This document shows positions 8,000-16,241 of a stretch of DNA of 32,985 nt, one piece after another; the first letter of the stretch is position 1, and the number at the start of each line of letters is the position of its first letter. The notes beneath the pieces were generated by a model. That model was not told where the DNA came from, ran no database searches, and saw only the letters and a program-made list of their open reading frames with translations. This stretch comes from an uncultured Rikenella sp. Lineage in GTDB: Bacteria > Bacteroidota > Bacteroidia > Bacteroidales > Rikenellaceae. The stretch is from assembly GCF_947628055.1 (NCBI RefSeq), contig NZ_CANQYJ010000015.1, forward strand, positions 1 to 32,985, in the 5' to 3' direction. A program made the translations under genes and the position numbers.

Positions 8000-8076
8000 T
8001 TGGCGGGGGCGGCAGATCGCAGCGATTCTTTGAAACATTCAATCCTTTGAAGTATTCAATCCAAACTCAAAATACG

Positions 8077-9354
8077 ATGTTACGAACTCTTTTCATCGCT
8101 TTGCTCGGCGCGGTTGCGTACGGCTCGGTCTCTGCGGAGGCTGGAGAACAGAAATTCTCTCTCTCCGGCCGTATCGAGGGGCTCCGAAAGGGCGACACGC
8201 TGCGCTTCGAGCATGTTCTCCTGCCGACGTGGGCCACGGAGCCGGCTTTCGACCTGGTTGTACGGAAACCCGGCGTTTTCGATTACCGGGGCACGCAGGA
8301 ACATGACCAGTACTACGTGATGACCTATTTCCCGAAAGAGGGGAAAGCCAAGGCGTGCGGCCTGAGCGGCAAACCCATTATCGTGACCGGAGGTGACCGG
8401 ATCGGCATGACCGGTACGGCGGACGAAATCTATTACTGTGCTTTGAGCGGCGGCATTTACGACGATCCGATGCTGGCTGAATCCCTGCGGATCGAGGACT
8501 CGATCGGCCGGATCCGGGGCAGCTACCGGCGGCAGGTTGATGAAGCGCTGCAGCGAAAGGATACGGCAGCCAGCCGGGAGTGGTTACAGAAATTCAATCT
8601 TTTCTATCAAGACAATCAGAACAATCCCGGTCTCGCGCGGGGGCGCGCGGCGTGGAAAGCCTATGAGAAGGCTAATCCGCAGGGGACGCTTTATCTGCTG
8701 GTGGAGCGCATATCGTCAATTTCTTACAAACCGCTTGCCGAATCAAAAGCGGTTTATGAGACTTTCTCTCCGGAATTGAAGGAGAGTTACTACGGTCGGC
8801 TGTATGCCGAAGAGATGGCGGCGATGGAGCGGCTGGAGATCGGGCAGCCGGCGCCGGATTTTTCGGTGGTGACTACCGGGGGCGACTCGGTGACCCGGGA
8901 TGACTGCCGGGGTTGCTATCTGCTGATTTACCACTGGGGGATGTGTCCGGGCTCGATCTATCTCGACGGGCAGGTGCGGGATTTGCATGACCGGTACAAG
9001 GATAAGGGGCTGAAAGTGATGGGGCTGACGGAGTCGATCGCGACGATCCGGAAAGTTTACGAGGGGCTGCCGGAAGACCGGAAAACGCCTTTGGCGGGGA
9101 CAGAGGATATTCGGCCGGTATTGGAGAAGATGCTCGCCCATGACTGGACGGAGGTGGAGCTGGAGACTGACCATCCGGATAACAAAAGTATCATGAAGGC
9201 TTATAATTTCTCGGGCTGGCCGTTTTTCATCTTGATCGGGCCGGACGGGACGATCCGGGCGCGGGGTTTCTCGGAGGCTTTCTTCGAGGCGAGAGAAATT
9301 CTTGGCAAGGAGCTGAACTTGGATGAAACGGGTGGCGTAAAATCTGCGGAATAA
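8077..9354 (+). CDS. Secreted thioredoxin-like (TlpA/AhpC-TSA fold) protein with a single active-site Cys
   Basis: The 425-residue product begins with a Sec signal peptide (MLRTLFIALLGAVAYGSVSA), so it is exported. Residues about 25-120 resemble the N-terminal DUF4369-type domain common in Bacteroidota thiol-disulfide proteins. A helical middle follows. A thioredoxin-like domain runs from about 255 (IGQPAPDFSV) to 412, with the cis-proline at WPFF (381-384). The usual WCxxC redox site is replaced by HWGMCPGS: Cys290 is kept but the second cysteine is Ser293. Two other cysteines (CRGC, 277-280) lie just upstream. It may have lost disulfide exchange or use a different cysteine pair. It follows lptB by 77 bases. 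The ATG is chosen because it starts the signal peptide; the in-frame region before it overlaps lptB and is not coding. Confidence 0.85.
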   Translation: MLRTLFIALLGAVAYGSVSAEAGEQKFSLSGRIEGLRKGDTLRFEHVLLPTWATEPAFDLVVRKPGVFDYRGTQEHDQYYVMTYFPKEGKAKACGLSGKPIIVTGGDRIGMTGTADEIYYCALSGGIYDDPMLAESLRIEDSIGRIRGSYRRQVDEALQRKDTAASREWLQKFNLFYQDNQNNPGLARGRAAWKAYEKANPQGTLYLLVERISSISYKPLAESKAVYETFSPELKESYYGRLYAEEMAAMERLEIGQPAPDFSVVTTGGDSVTRDDCRGCYLLIYHWGMCPGSIYLDGQVRDLHDRYKDKGLKVMGLTESIATIRKVYEGLPEDRKTPLAGTEDIRPVLEKMLAHDWTEVELETDHPDNKSIMKAYNFSGWPFFILIGPDGTIRARGFSEAFFEAREILGKELNLDETGGVKSAE

Positions 9355-9375
9355 TAACCGAACGGCTAAAAGACA

Positions 9376-10395
9376 ATGGCCACTATACATTATTCCGATG
9401 AACAAGATTCTGGGATAAACGGATTACCAGTAGTTAGCGTCATCATTCCTACTTACAACGTCGAGAAATACATCGGTCGGTGCATGGATAGATAGTATAA
9501 TCACCCAAAGCTATTCTAATCTGGGAATCATACCGGTAGACGACAGTTCAACCGACCGATGCGGAGCAATACTCGACCAATATACCGAACAAGATCATCG
9601 CATACAAGTCATCCACCAAGAGAACCAAGGACGTATAGCCGTTCGCAAGACCGGTATCGAACATGCAACAGGAGATTACCTGTTTTTCGTCGATGCAGAC
9701 GACTGGATCGAACCGCAAACAATCGAACTGTTAATCCATCGAGCATTGGAAACAAACGCAGATGTAACGATGGGTTATCACGAAAATGTAGACGACGAGG
9801 GGAATCGAAAACCGTCCGTATTCCCTTGTCGAGACTGGATATTCAATCGCAATGAGTATGTACGGCAAATAATGAATTGTCAAATTTCCGGCAGTATTTG
9901 TACCAAATTATTCAAACGCGGAACAATCCAGCCTTCTATGTGCAATTTTCCAAGAGACTATTCCGCTTCGACCTTGTTATAAACTGCTGTACATTCAGAT
10001 ACATTTCCAAAGCAGCAGGAGTTGGTCTGGTACTTTATAACTACTATATGCACGAAAATTCGATTTTTCACACATGCATTCCCCATATCAGTTATTATCG
10101 CGGATTATTTACTATAAGCGGTACAGAATATCGGATCGGAACTGGCAGTACATTACGAGACAGAACTCCGACAATGTTTTTTACGCGTTTATATAGATAT
10201 TATTTATTCCTAACTTTTCAGGAATAACTGTTCTTATGCAAAAACAAACACATAATCAGTACTCTTCCATGGAAATATCGTCTCAAAGCTCTACTAATCC
10301 GACATCCGCGTTGGTTGCATCTCACAGCTCATGGATGGTTATTACTACGACACAGGAAAAAGTGGGAATCTTTTATACAAACCGAAAATTCATAG
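9376..10395 (+). pseudogene. Family 2 glycosyltransferase, frameshifted
   Basis: The reading frame begins normally with SVIIPTYNVEKYIGRCMD, the GT-A nucleotide-binding start of GT2 enzymes, then hits TAG at 9493. A tandem 4-base duplication at 9487-9495 (GATAGATAG) explains the shift. After it the next frame gives SIITQSYSN, PVDDSSTD, QENQG and GDYLFFVDADDW, the DxD region. A second shift near 9960 restores the first frame (DLVINCCTFRYISKAAGVGLVLYNYY), a stop follows at 10225-10227, and a basic tail ends at 10395. The total span of about 340 codons fits an intact GT2. It would have added a sugar to a surface polysaccharide. It is 21 bases after the thioredoxin-like gene and 9 before the broken flippase. 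AT-rich compared with the core genes, which suggests transfer followed by decay. Confidence 0.85.
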
Positions 10396-10404
10396 ATTTA
10401 TAGA

Positions 10405-11946
10405 ATGGTTGTTGAATCCCGTTCTCATAAGAATTTCCTAAACGCCCGCACCAATTTGTTATTTTATTTTCTGGTATTGGTTACAACTTTCTTTTCAAGA
10501 AAGATCTTTCTCGAAAAATTAGGTGCCGATTTCGTAGGGATGACCTCAACACTCTCAAATCTGTTGGAATTGCTCAATCTCGCAGAGTTGGGAGTGGGAA
10601 GCGCGGTCGGTTACATGCTCTATAAACCGCTCGTGGGAAGCAACCGTGGACAGATCAACGAAATCATTTCGGTTCTGGGCTACGTTTATCGTAAAATCGG
10701 ATTGGTCATTATTGCCGGAGCAATCATATTAGCTTGCTTTCTGCCGTGGATATTAAAAAACGTCCGTTCGATAACGGACTCATCTATTTCACCTATCTGA
10801 GTTATTTAGTCAGCGCCGTACTCGGCTATTTCGCCAACTATCAGCAACTGTTACTTAATGCAGACCAACGACAATATGTCGTGACAGCATACTATCAGAG
10901 AGCGAACATACTGCGACTGCTGATCCAGATGGCGGTACTCTACAGGACAGCCAATCCGTATTACTGGGTCGCAATAGAGATGGCTTTCGCCGTCGTCTAC
11001 AGCCTAATCCTGAACAAACGCATCAACCAGGCCTATGCGGACGAATGTCCGGAACGGAAGGTCATTGTTGAAAGTTTATCCGGAATTGATCAAATACACC
11101 AAACAAATCTTCGTACACTGGATCGGAGCCACAGCATTTGTTTAACCTCTCTCCGGTTTTCGTTTACGCCTATACCTCACTGGCAATGATGGCCTACTAC
11201 ACAAACTATGTACTGATCGTCTCGAAGGTGCAGCAATTGGTATCGCAACTGTTAGGCAGGGCCGATGCAGGAACCGGTCAATTGGTAGCAAAGGGAAATG
11301 TGAAACGAACACAAGAAGTTTTCAACGAAATTTTCGCTCTGCACTACTGGGTGGCAGGAACATTAGTGGGGACGTTGTGGTTTATGCTGAATCCGTTTGT
11401 CGAATTGTGGTTAGGGGCAGAGTACGTATTGCCATCCCCGACAGTAGCATTGATCCTACTTAATTTGTTCATCATGTTTACAGGGTGTCAAACAGTTTCA
11501 ACATGGCTTACGGACTATTTTACGACACATGGGCTCCGATCACAGAGGCTGCGTTAAATGCAGGGTTCTCGGTTTTGTTGGGAAGTTTCTGGGGATTGAA
11601 CGGAGTATTGCGGGGGACGACGTTGAGTATATTGATTATTGTGATGATCTGGAAACCTTATTTTTTATTTTCCAAGGGATTCCGAATTTCGGTATGGATT
11701 TACTGGAAAAAAGTGGTTGCCAACAGAGCGATCCTATTGGCCATCTTCGCAGCAATGTTGTTGCTAAACTGGTGGGGGAATTCCAATCCGACTACGTATG
11801 GCTGGATAGGATGGCTCATTTATTCGTTATTTGTAACAGGAATATTCGTTTTTTTACTTTGGGGAGCGATGTTCGCTTTCACAGTCGGGATGCGAACGTT
11901 GACCGTCCGTATCTCGTGTATGGTTCGGAACAAGTTGAAATGGTAA
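10405..11946 (+). pseudogene. Wzx-type polysaccharide flippase (MATE/Wzx superfamily), multiply frameshifted
   Basis: It is recognisable as a multi-span O-antigen/repeat-unit flippase of about 510 codons. The start reads LNARTNLLFYFLVLVTTFFSRKIFLEKLGADFVG and runs into LLNLAELGVGSAVGY. The frame then changes at least four times: at an A6 run (about 10754-10759) where one more A would restore the frame, near 11068, at 11142 (TTTGTTTAAC, where removing one T restores FVNLSPVFVYAY), and near 11490 before NSFNMAYGLFYDTWAPITEAALNAG. Each piece matches the family in order, so this is one decayed gene rather than several short ones. The intact protein would have flipped lipid-linked sugar units across the inner membrane. 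Sequencing error could explain one shift, but hardly all of them alongside intact neighbours. Confidence 0.85.
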
Positions 11947-11974
11947 GTTCTTTGCAATAATACAACATAAGAAC

Positions 11975-12017
11975 ACGAAACATCCGGAGTATTTTATAAA
12001 CGCTCCGGATGTTTCGT
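11975..12017. terminator. Bidirectional hairpin between convergent gene blocks
   Basis: A perfect 15-bp inverted repeat (ACGAAACATCCGGAG at 11975-11989, complement at 12003-12017) with a 13-base AT-rich loop sits between the plus-strand flippase remnant and the end of the minus-strand sugar operon. Position and stem strength fit a shared transcription terminator. Neither side has a long T run, so it may not be a classic intrinsic terminator. Confidence 0.7.
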
Positions 12018-12051
12018 ATACTTATTTATGAAAAAGCCCCCATTCAAAAGA

Positions 12052-13002
12052 TCAGTCAACATAACCGCTTATCGTTTTATAATACTTTTCGATATGTTCC
12101 TTTTGCTGTTCCACGGTACAAAAACGGCTGTAATCTCCCTCGACAAATGCTTTGGTCTGCAAATAAAATCCGGGCTTATATTCGACATCGAGTCGATTAT
12201 CAATCTCGACAGGATTGACCGCTACGCTCCCGATATTCTGGAGCTGGAGGGTTTCCATCGGTTTGAAATAGAGCCTGTGTTTTCGGGTCAATACTTCGAT
12301 CACCCAACGACCGGGCGACTGCCATGCAGCTTGATACGTAAATAAGGCACCCCGATCACTCATACCAGCACCAGCAAAAATCGAAGCCGTCGGATGCCAC
12401 GACAAATTATCTTCTCCTGCACGATAACAACTGATCTGCATCGGCTGACCGCCCAAGAAAAATGCAGTATCGATCACATGCGAAGAATTGCCCAGCAACC
12501 AATGCCGACATGCAATCGGAGCATATTTTTGGGGGTCAAGAGTATGCGTCCACTCCGTAAATTCAAAATTGAATGCAACGACTCCATTATCTTCCGCGAT
12601 GATTCTCTCGGCTGCAAACACCGATGCATAAAATCGACGATTATAAGCCAACAGTATCTCGCTACCACTTTCTTTTGCTTGTGCACAAAGCCTATATATT
12701 TCACTTAATGCCCCGATGCCCGGTTTTTCCAACAATATCTTTCGCACTCCATACTCCATCAAACTCGACGCAGTCGATGCCAATTGATCAATCCCGACTG
12801 CCACAATAGCCGCATCGGGCAGACACGGTCCCATTGTCAAAAAAGCATCCAATCCTCCTCGTACAACTGGATGTCCCGTATTCGATTCAAAAGCTGTCGC
12901 CGAAGCCTCGCCTCGACCGACAGCTATATAATCACAATGTAACGCAGCAAGTACTTTTGCATACTCGCATCCCATATTTCCGACCCCTATCAACCAAATC
13001 AT
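12052..13002 (-). CDS. Gfo/Idh/MocA-family oxidoreductase (last gene of the nonulosonic acid operon)
   Basis: This 316-residue NAD(P)-dependent dehydrogenase-like protein has an N-terminal Rossmann fold with GVGNMG (residues 6-11) and the family EKP motif (LLEKPGIG, near 95), followed by LAYNRRFYAS, typical of the substrate domain. Such enzymes oxidise or reduce sugar and cyclitol hydroxyls; its substrate is unknown. It is one of three members of this family in the operon, 13 bases after the previous one, and is followed by a strong hairpin. Position suggests a role in making or modifying the sugar, or in making an amino-sugar precursor. The low GC compared with legC-legI suggests that this end of the operon has another origin. 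Confidence 0.85.
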   Translation of the reverse strand: MIWLIGVGNMGCEYAKVLAALHCDYIAVGRGEASATAFESNTGHPVVRGGLDAFLTMGPCLPDAAIVAVGIDQLASTASSLMEYGVRKILLEKPGIGALSEIYRLCAQAKESGSEILLAYNRRFYASVFAAERIIAEDNGVVAFNFEFTEWTHTLDPQKYAPIACRHWLLGNSSHVIDTAFFLGGQPMQISCYRAGEDNLSWHPTASIFAGAGMSDRGALFTYQAAWQSPGRWVIEVLTRKHRLYFKPMETLQLQNIGSVAVNPVEIDNRLDVEYKPGFYLQTKAFVEGDYSRFCTVEQQKEHIEKYYKTISGYVD

Positions 13003-13015
13003 TGTCGTTTGTAAT

Positions 13016-13984
13016 TTAGGTTATTGGACAATTATCGCCGTTCTTACCGGTAAGTTCATTGTAAAACGTAACCAAAGGCTTCAAAAATGCCAGATGTAAT
13101 TTTGCCGATTCTTCATACGGCGTCAATTCACACTCATCTCGCAATAGTATTTGTTCCGCTACTGAACCGGTCAATTGACTTTGGTATTTCAAGCCTACCG
13201 TTCCCCACAATCGACCGTCTTTACGGATACTATCCCTCGGCTCGTCAATCTCATATCGCACGCCATCAGCCACAATAATTAGCGCCTCTGTCTCATCTTT
13301 ATCTATCGAGGAGATAATTTTGAATGCATTTCCTCGAGTAGTTTCACCCTGAATGGTACCGGTAAACTCTACATATCCAGCCCTTTTACTCTCTTGTATA
13401 ATCGAATCCAGTCCAGAAAGATCAAGCGGTTTAATTTCAGTATCACCGGTCAAAAAAGAAAAAAGGTCGATAAAATGAATAGCATTACAGCCTAATCCCC
13501 AATCCGGGCCTCTTTTTTCGTAAGAAACTCGGGTTACAGATCGCAATTCTTCACGCAATTGCCGATATCCGACAAACATTCGCCTCGGACAGTTCACCCA
13601 TGTCCGTTCAATCAATCCCTTTTGATGCAATAATGCCCCGACTGTGGTATAATCACTCAAATCAGGAAATAGTATTTTTTCCAATAGCAAATTGCGAACC
13701 TGCTTTTTCGAAAGCAGTTCCGCCAAAATAGCTGCCCGAGGTTTTGAACCAGTAGCAACAATCACTAAATCCAGTTCTGGAGCCAATTCATCGATTGTCG
13801 TCAGATACTCGACAGATGTCACCTGTGGATTCGGCACGATCTGTTCATATCGTTCTCTCGCTGTTAGAAGGGATTCCGGAGATTTATCAATCACTTGTAT
13901 ACACATGGGCATCTGCGCCAGTTTCAATCCCTGTAGATGGCGACTACCTAATTGCCCCGCTCCGATTATTGCTATACTATACAT
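13016..13984 (-). CDS. Gfo/Idh/MocA-family oxidoreductase
   Basis: The start at 13984 (MYSIAIIGAGQLGSRHLQGL) places the Rossmann GxGxxG motif at residues 8-13; an upstream in-frame ATG would add ten residues and overlap the small ORF before it. The product is 322 residues. The usual EKP is EKI (LLEKILFPDL), and a VNCPRRMFVGYRQL segment follows where the family has its substrate-facing strand. GCNAIHFIDLFSFLTG carries the family His-Asp pattern. The substrate is unknown. It is co-transcribed with its neighbours (2-13 base gaps). Loss of the proline may change cofactor geometry. Confidence 0.85.
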   Translation of the reverse strand: MYSIAIIGAGQLGSRHLQGLKLAQMPMCIQVIDKSPESLLTARERYEQIVPNPQVTSVEYLTTIDELAPELDLVIVATGSKPRAAILAELLSKKQVRNLLLEKILFPDLSDYTTVGALLHQKGLIERTWVNCPRRMFVGYRQLREELRSVTRVSYEKRGPDWGLGCNAIHFIDLFSFLTGDTEIKPLDLSGLDSIIQESKRAGYVEFTGTIQGETTRGNAFKIISSIDKDETEALIIVADGVRYEIDEPRDSIRKDGRLWGTVGLKYQSQLTGSVAEQILLRDECELTPYEESAKLHLAFLKPLVTFYNELTGKNGDNCPIT

Positions 13985-13986
13985 AA

Positions 13987-14154
13987 TTACAGCAAAATTA
14001 GCTTGATACAACAATTCCCGTATTTATCATTTGACGCTACAGATATCTTTTTTAGATTTCGGAGAGGTACTGTATATTCGTCCAATGTGTAAACGAATTG
14101 TGTATTACTTTTCCCGCAATCGAAATTATCATGGAATACAGTTCCGCTATTCAT
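13987..14154 (-). CDS. Possible 55-residue small protein within the sugar operon
   Basis: An ATG-initiated frame of 55 codons fills the only sizeable gap in the operon. It starts 13 bases after the SDR stop and ends 2 bases before the next start codon (TAATTATG). Such spacing is operon-like, but the protein (MNSGTVFHDNFDCGKSNTQF at its start) resembles nothing I recognise, has no signal peptide or membrane segment, and contains three cysteines. It may be a real small protein, a remnant of a lost gene, or chance. AT content is high. Confidence 0.4.
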   Translation of the reverse strand: MNSGTVFHDNFDCGKSNTQFVYTLDEYTVPLRNLKKISVASNDKYGNCCIKLILL

Positions 14155-14167
14155 ATGTCGGATTATT

Positions 14168-14908
14168 TTATATTGCCGTCCAGCCGCCGTCGATCATTAG
14201 ATTATGACCGGTAATAAAGCTCGATTCATCGGATAGGAGAAAAGCGACGCCCGGTGCCATTTCTTCCGGTCGTCCCATCCGTTTGAGCGGGGATTTATGG
14301 CAATAAGCCTCGACAAATTCCGCTCTTTGGTTGTCGAATACTCCGCCCGGCGAAACGCAGTTCACCCGTATGCCATATGGTCCGAAATAAGAAGCCAAAT
14401 AACGAGAAAAATTAATAATTCCTCCCTTTATGGCCGAATAGCCTGCCGGAGAAGTCCCGCCGTATGCTTCGTAGATGGTGAAATCATTCCCCACCACCCC
14501 GTAAATCGAGCCAAAGTTCACTACAGAACCCGAGCCCTGCTCTTTCATCACGGCCAGCACTTTTTGGCAGATGTAGAATACGGCGTTGAGTTGCATATCG
14601 ACATTCTGTCGCCAGCTTTCATACGGTACGTCCTCGAATTTTGCCCCCCAGTCTTGGGTGCGTGGGTAAGCGGCATTGACCAATCCGTCGATCCGGCCAT
14701 ATTTTTCTATCATGGAAGCCACCAACGCATCGATCTGCGCCGGATCGGTCACATCGGCCGCTATATCCGGTCGTTCGCCCCACCGATTCGGCCGATCCAT
14801 ATCCACTCCCACGACCGTAGCCCCCGAAGCGCGACAGTAACGCACGACTTCCCGCCCGATCAATCCTCCGCTGCCGATGATGAGTATGATTTTTCCTTCG
14901 AGTTTCAT
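14168..14908 (-). CDS. Short-chain dehydrogenase/reductase (PtmA-like)
   Basis: This is a 246-residue classical SDR. The cofactor site is IIGSGGLIGREV (residues 10-21), the structural NAA motif is LVNAAYP, and the catalytic Ser-Tyr-Lys triad is seen as NFGSIYG and YSAIKGG, with SPGGVF after it. The C-terminal TGHNLMIDGGW is also typical. Its insertion NDFTIYEAYGGTSPAGYSA and its neighbours resemble PtmA of flagellin legionaminic acid clusters, where the SDR is proposed to act in supplying the glucosamine-phosphate precursor. That assignment is by context. It lies 5 bases after the aminotransferase gene. Confidence 0.9.
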   Translation of the reverse strand: MKLEGKIILIIGSGGLIGREVVRYCRASGATVVGVDMDRPNRWGERPDIAADVTDPAQIDALVASMIEKYGRIDGLVNAAYPRTQDWGAKFEDVPYESWRQNVDMQLNAVFYICQKVLAVMKEQGSGSVVNFGSIYGVVGNDFTIYEAYGGTSPAGYSAIKGGIINFSRYLASYFGPYGIRVNCVSPGGVFDNQRAEFVEAYCHKSPLKRMGRPEEMAPGVAFLLSDESSFITGHNLMIDGGWTAI

Positions 14909-14913
14909 GCAAT

Positions 14914-16209
14914 TTAGTTGTATTTTCGGAATACGGGCTTAATAGCCGGCCCCACCAAATATTTGTCGACCCCTTCATCCAATGCCTTCTTGTAGACTTC
15001 CAAAGCCGCGCGGACTGCCTTGAACGTAATCTCCAACTCGTTCTCACCATGGGCATAAGAAAGAGCGATCCACGGCATCAACACACCTTGTTTGATCATC
15101 TCTTGCGAGAAGAGCGTACGTAACGGAAGCGATACATTGCCTTGCCGATCGCGGGTAGCATATCCCGGAGAGCACGGCACTCCGCAGGCTTCAAATTCTT
15201 TTTCGATTCCCAACTCTTTTGCAATGGCATTCATTCCGTTGATGAGTTTTTCGCCATAGCTCCACAAATGGCCGATCACATTGTGTTCTTTGTAAAATTT
15301 GATAGTTTCCACAAATGCTCCAAGCCCGCACATCTCGGCACCATGTGTGGTGGAGATCAGGAACAATCTTTCTTTTCCTTCCTCTAAAATCCCGCCTATA
15401 TTCATAATCTCGCGTTTCCCACCCAAGGCAGCCACAGAAAATCCGTTAGCCATTCCTTTACCGAATGTGCATAGGTCGGGAGTAATATCATAGTATTTCT
15501 GTGCCCCCTGCAAATCCCACCGGAAGCCGGTAATCATTTCGTCGAGGATAAAGACCGTTCCGTTCTTTTTGCACAATGCTTGCACTTTGTGCAGGAAATT
15601 GTCTTTCGGATGTTCTCCTGTCGCCGGTTCCATGATCAGTCCGGCAATCTGGCCGGGATACTGTTCGAAAAGCGCTTCGACCGATGCGATGTCGTTGTAA
15701 CGAAAGTTCAAGGTCAAGGCGTGGTGTTCTTCGGGAATCCCCCGTTTGAGAGCGGTATCACCGATAAACCAGTCGTCATAGGAGAAAAACGGATGATCCA
15801 GACACCGTGCAATGTACTTCCGGCCTGTATATCCCCGTGCCACTTTCAGTGCTGCTGTAGTGACAACAGAACCGTTTTTTGCGAATTTGACCATCTCAAC
15901 GGATGGAATGAGTTCGCACATGAGTTCCGCCGCCTGAAGTTCGATCAGTGACGGACGGGTGAGATTATTCCCGTAATGTATCTGCTTTATAGCAGCAGCG
16001 GCCACCGTAGGTTCTGCATAGCCCAAGGTCACGGCACGAAGTGCCATGCCATAGTCGAGGAATTTCTCACCTTCGGGTGTATAAACGTAGGCTCCTTCGC
16101 CCCGTTCGAGAATCTGAGGTGCATTGGCCGGATATTGGTCATCACCCCGCGAATAAGTATGGGCTCCACCCGGGATCGCATCGTGGAGTCGCTGACTGTA
16201 GTTTTTCAT
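14914..16209 (-). CDS. Class III PLP aminotransferase, glutamate-1-semialdehyde aminomutase-like
   Basis: The 431-residue PLP enzyme is close in sequence to glutamate-1-semialdehyde 2,1-aminomutase (HemL): PGGAHTYSRG near the start, AKNGSVVTTAALKVARGYTGR (110-130), Asp223 in ILDEMITGFR, and the PLP lysine Lys251 in FGKGMANGFSVAA. The canonical motif has GSDATTAA where this has GSVVTTAA. The genomic setting, inside a nonulosonic acid operon, argues against a haem role. It probably moves an amino group on or off a sugar or sugar precursor. It would not be needed by the standard legionaminic pathway, which already has LegC, so it may mark a modified product or a dedicated precursor route. It starts 32 bases after the oxidoreductase gene upstream. 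Confidence 0.88.
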   Translation of the reverse strand: MKNYSQRLHDAIPGGAHTYSRGDDQYPANAPQILERGEGAYVYTPEGEKFLDYGMALRAVTLGYAEPTVAAAAIKQIHYGNNLTRPSLIELQAAELMCELIPSVEMVKFAKNGSVVTTAALKVARGYTGRKYIARCLDHPFFSYDDWFIGDTALKRGIPEEHHALTLNFRYNDIASVEALFEQYPGQIAGLIMEPATGEHPKDNFLHKVQALCKKNGTVFILDEMITGFRWDLQGAQKYYDITPDLCTFGKGMANGFSVAALGGKREIMNIGGILEEGKERLFLISTTHGAEMCGLGAFVETIKFYKEHNVIGHLWSYGEKLINGMNAIAKELGIEKEFEACGVPCSPGYATRDRQGNVSLPLRTLFSQEMIKQGVLMPWIALSYAHGENELEITFKAVRAALEVYKKALDEGVDKYLVGPAIKPVFRKYN

Positions 16210-16241
16210 GGCTGTATATTTGAACTTATTTTTAACCTTAC

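Noticed and set aside
7082..8038. Long minus-strand open frame (318 codons) opposite lptB
   Set aside because: It is antisense to a clear lptB gene; its composition (Arg/His/Pro/Leu-rich) is that of a GC-rich shadow frame and it has no family resemblance.
7192..8076. N-terminal extension of the thioredoxin-like gene through lptB
   Set aside because: In-frame but overlaps lptB entirely; the signal peptide at 8077 marks the true start.
14914..16209. hemL (glutamate-1-semialdehyde aminomutase for haem synthesis)
   Set aside because: Sequence family fits, but the operon context and the altered GSVVTTAA motif argue for a sugar or precursor aminotransferase.
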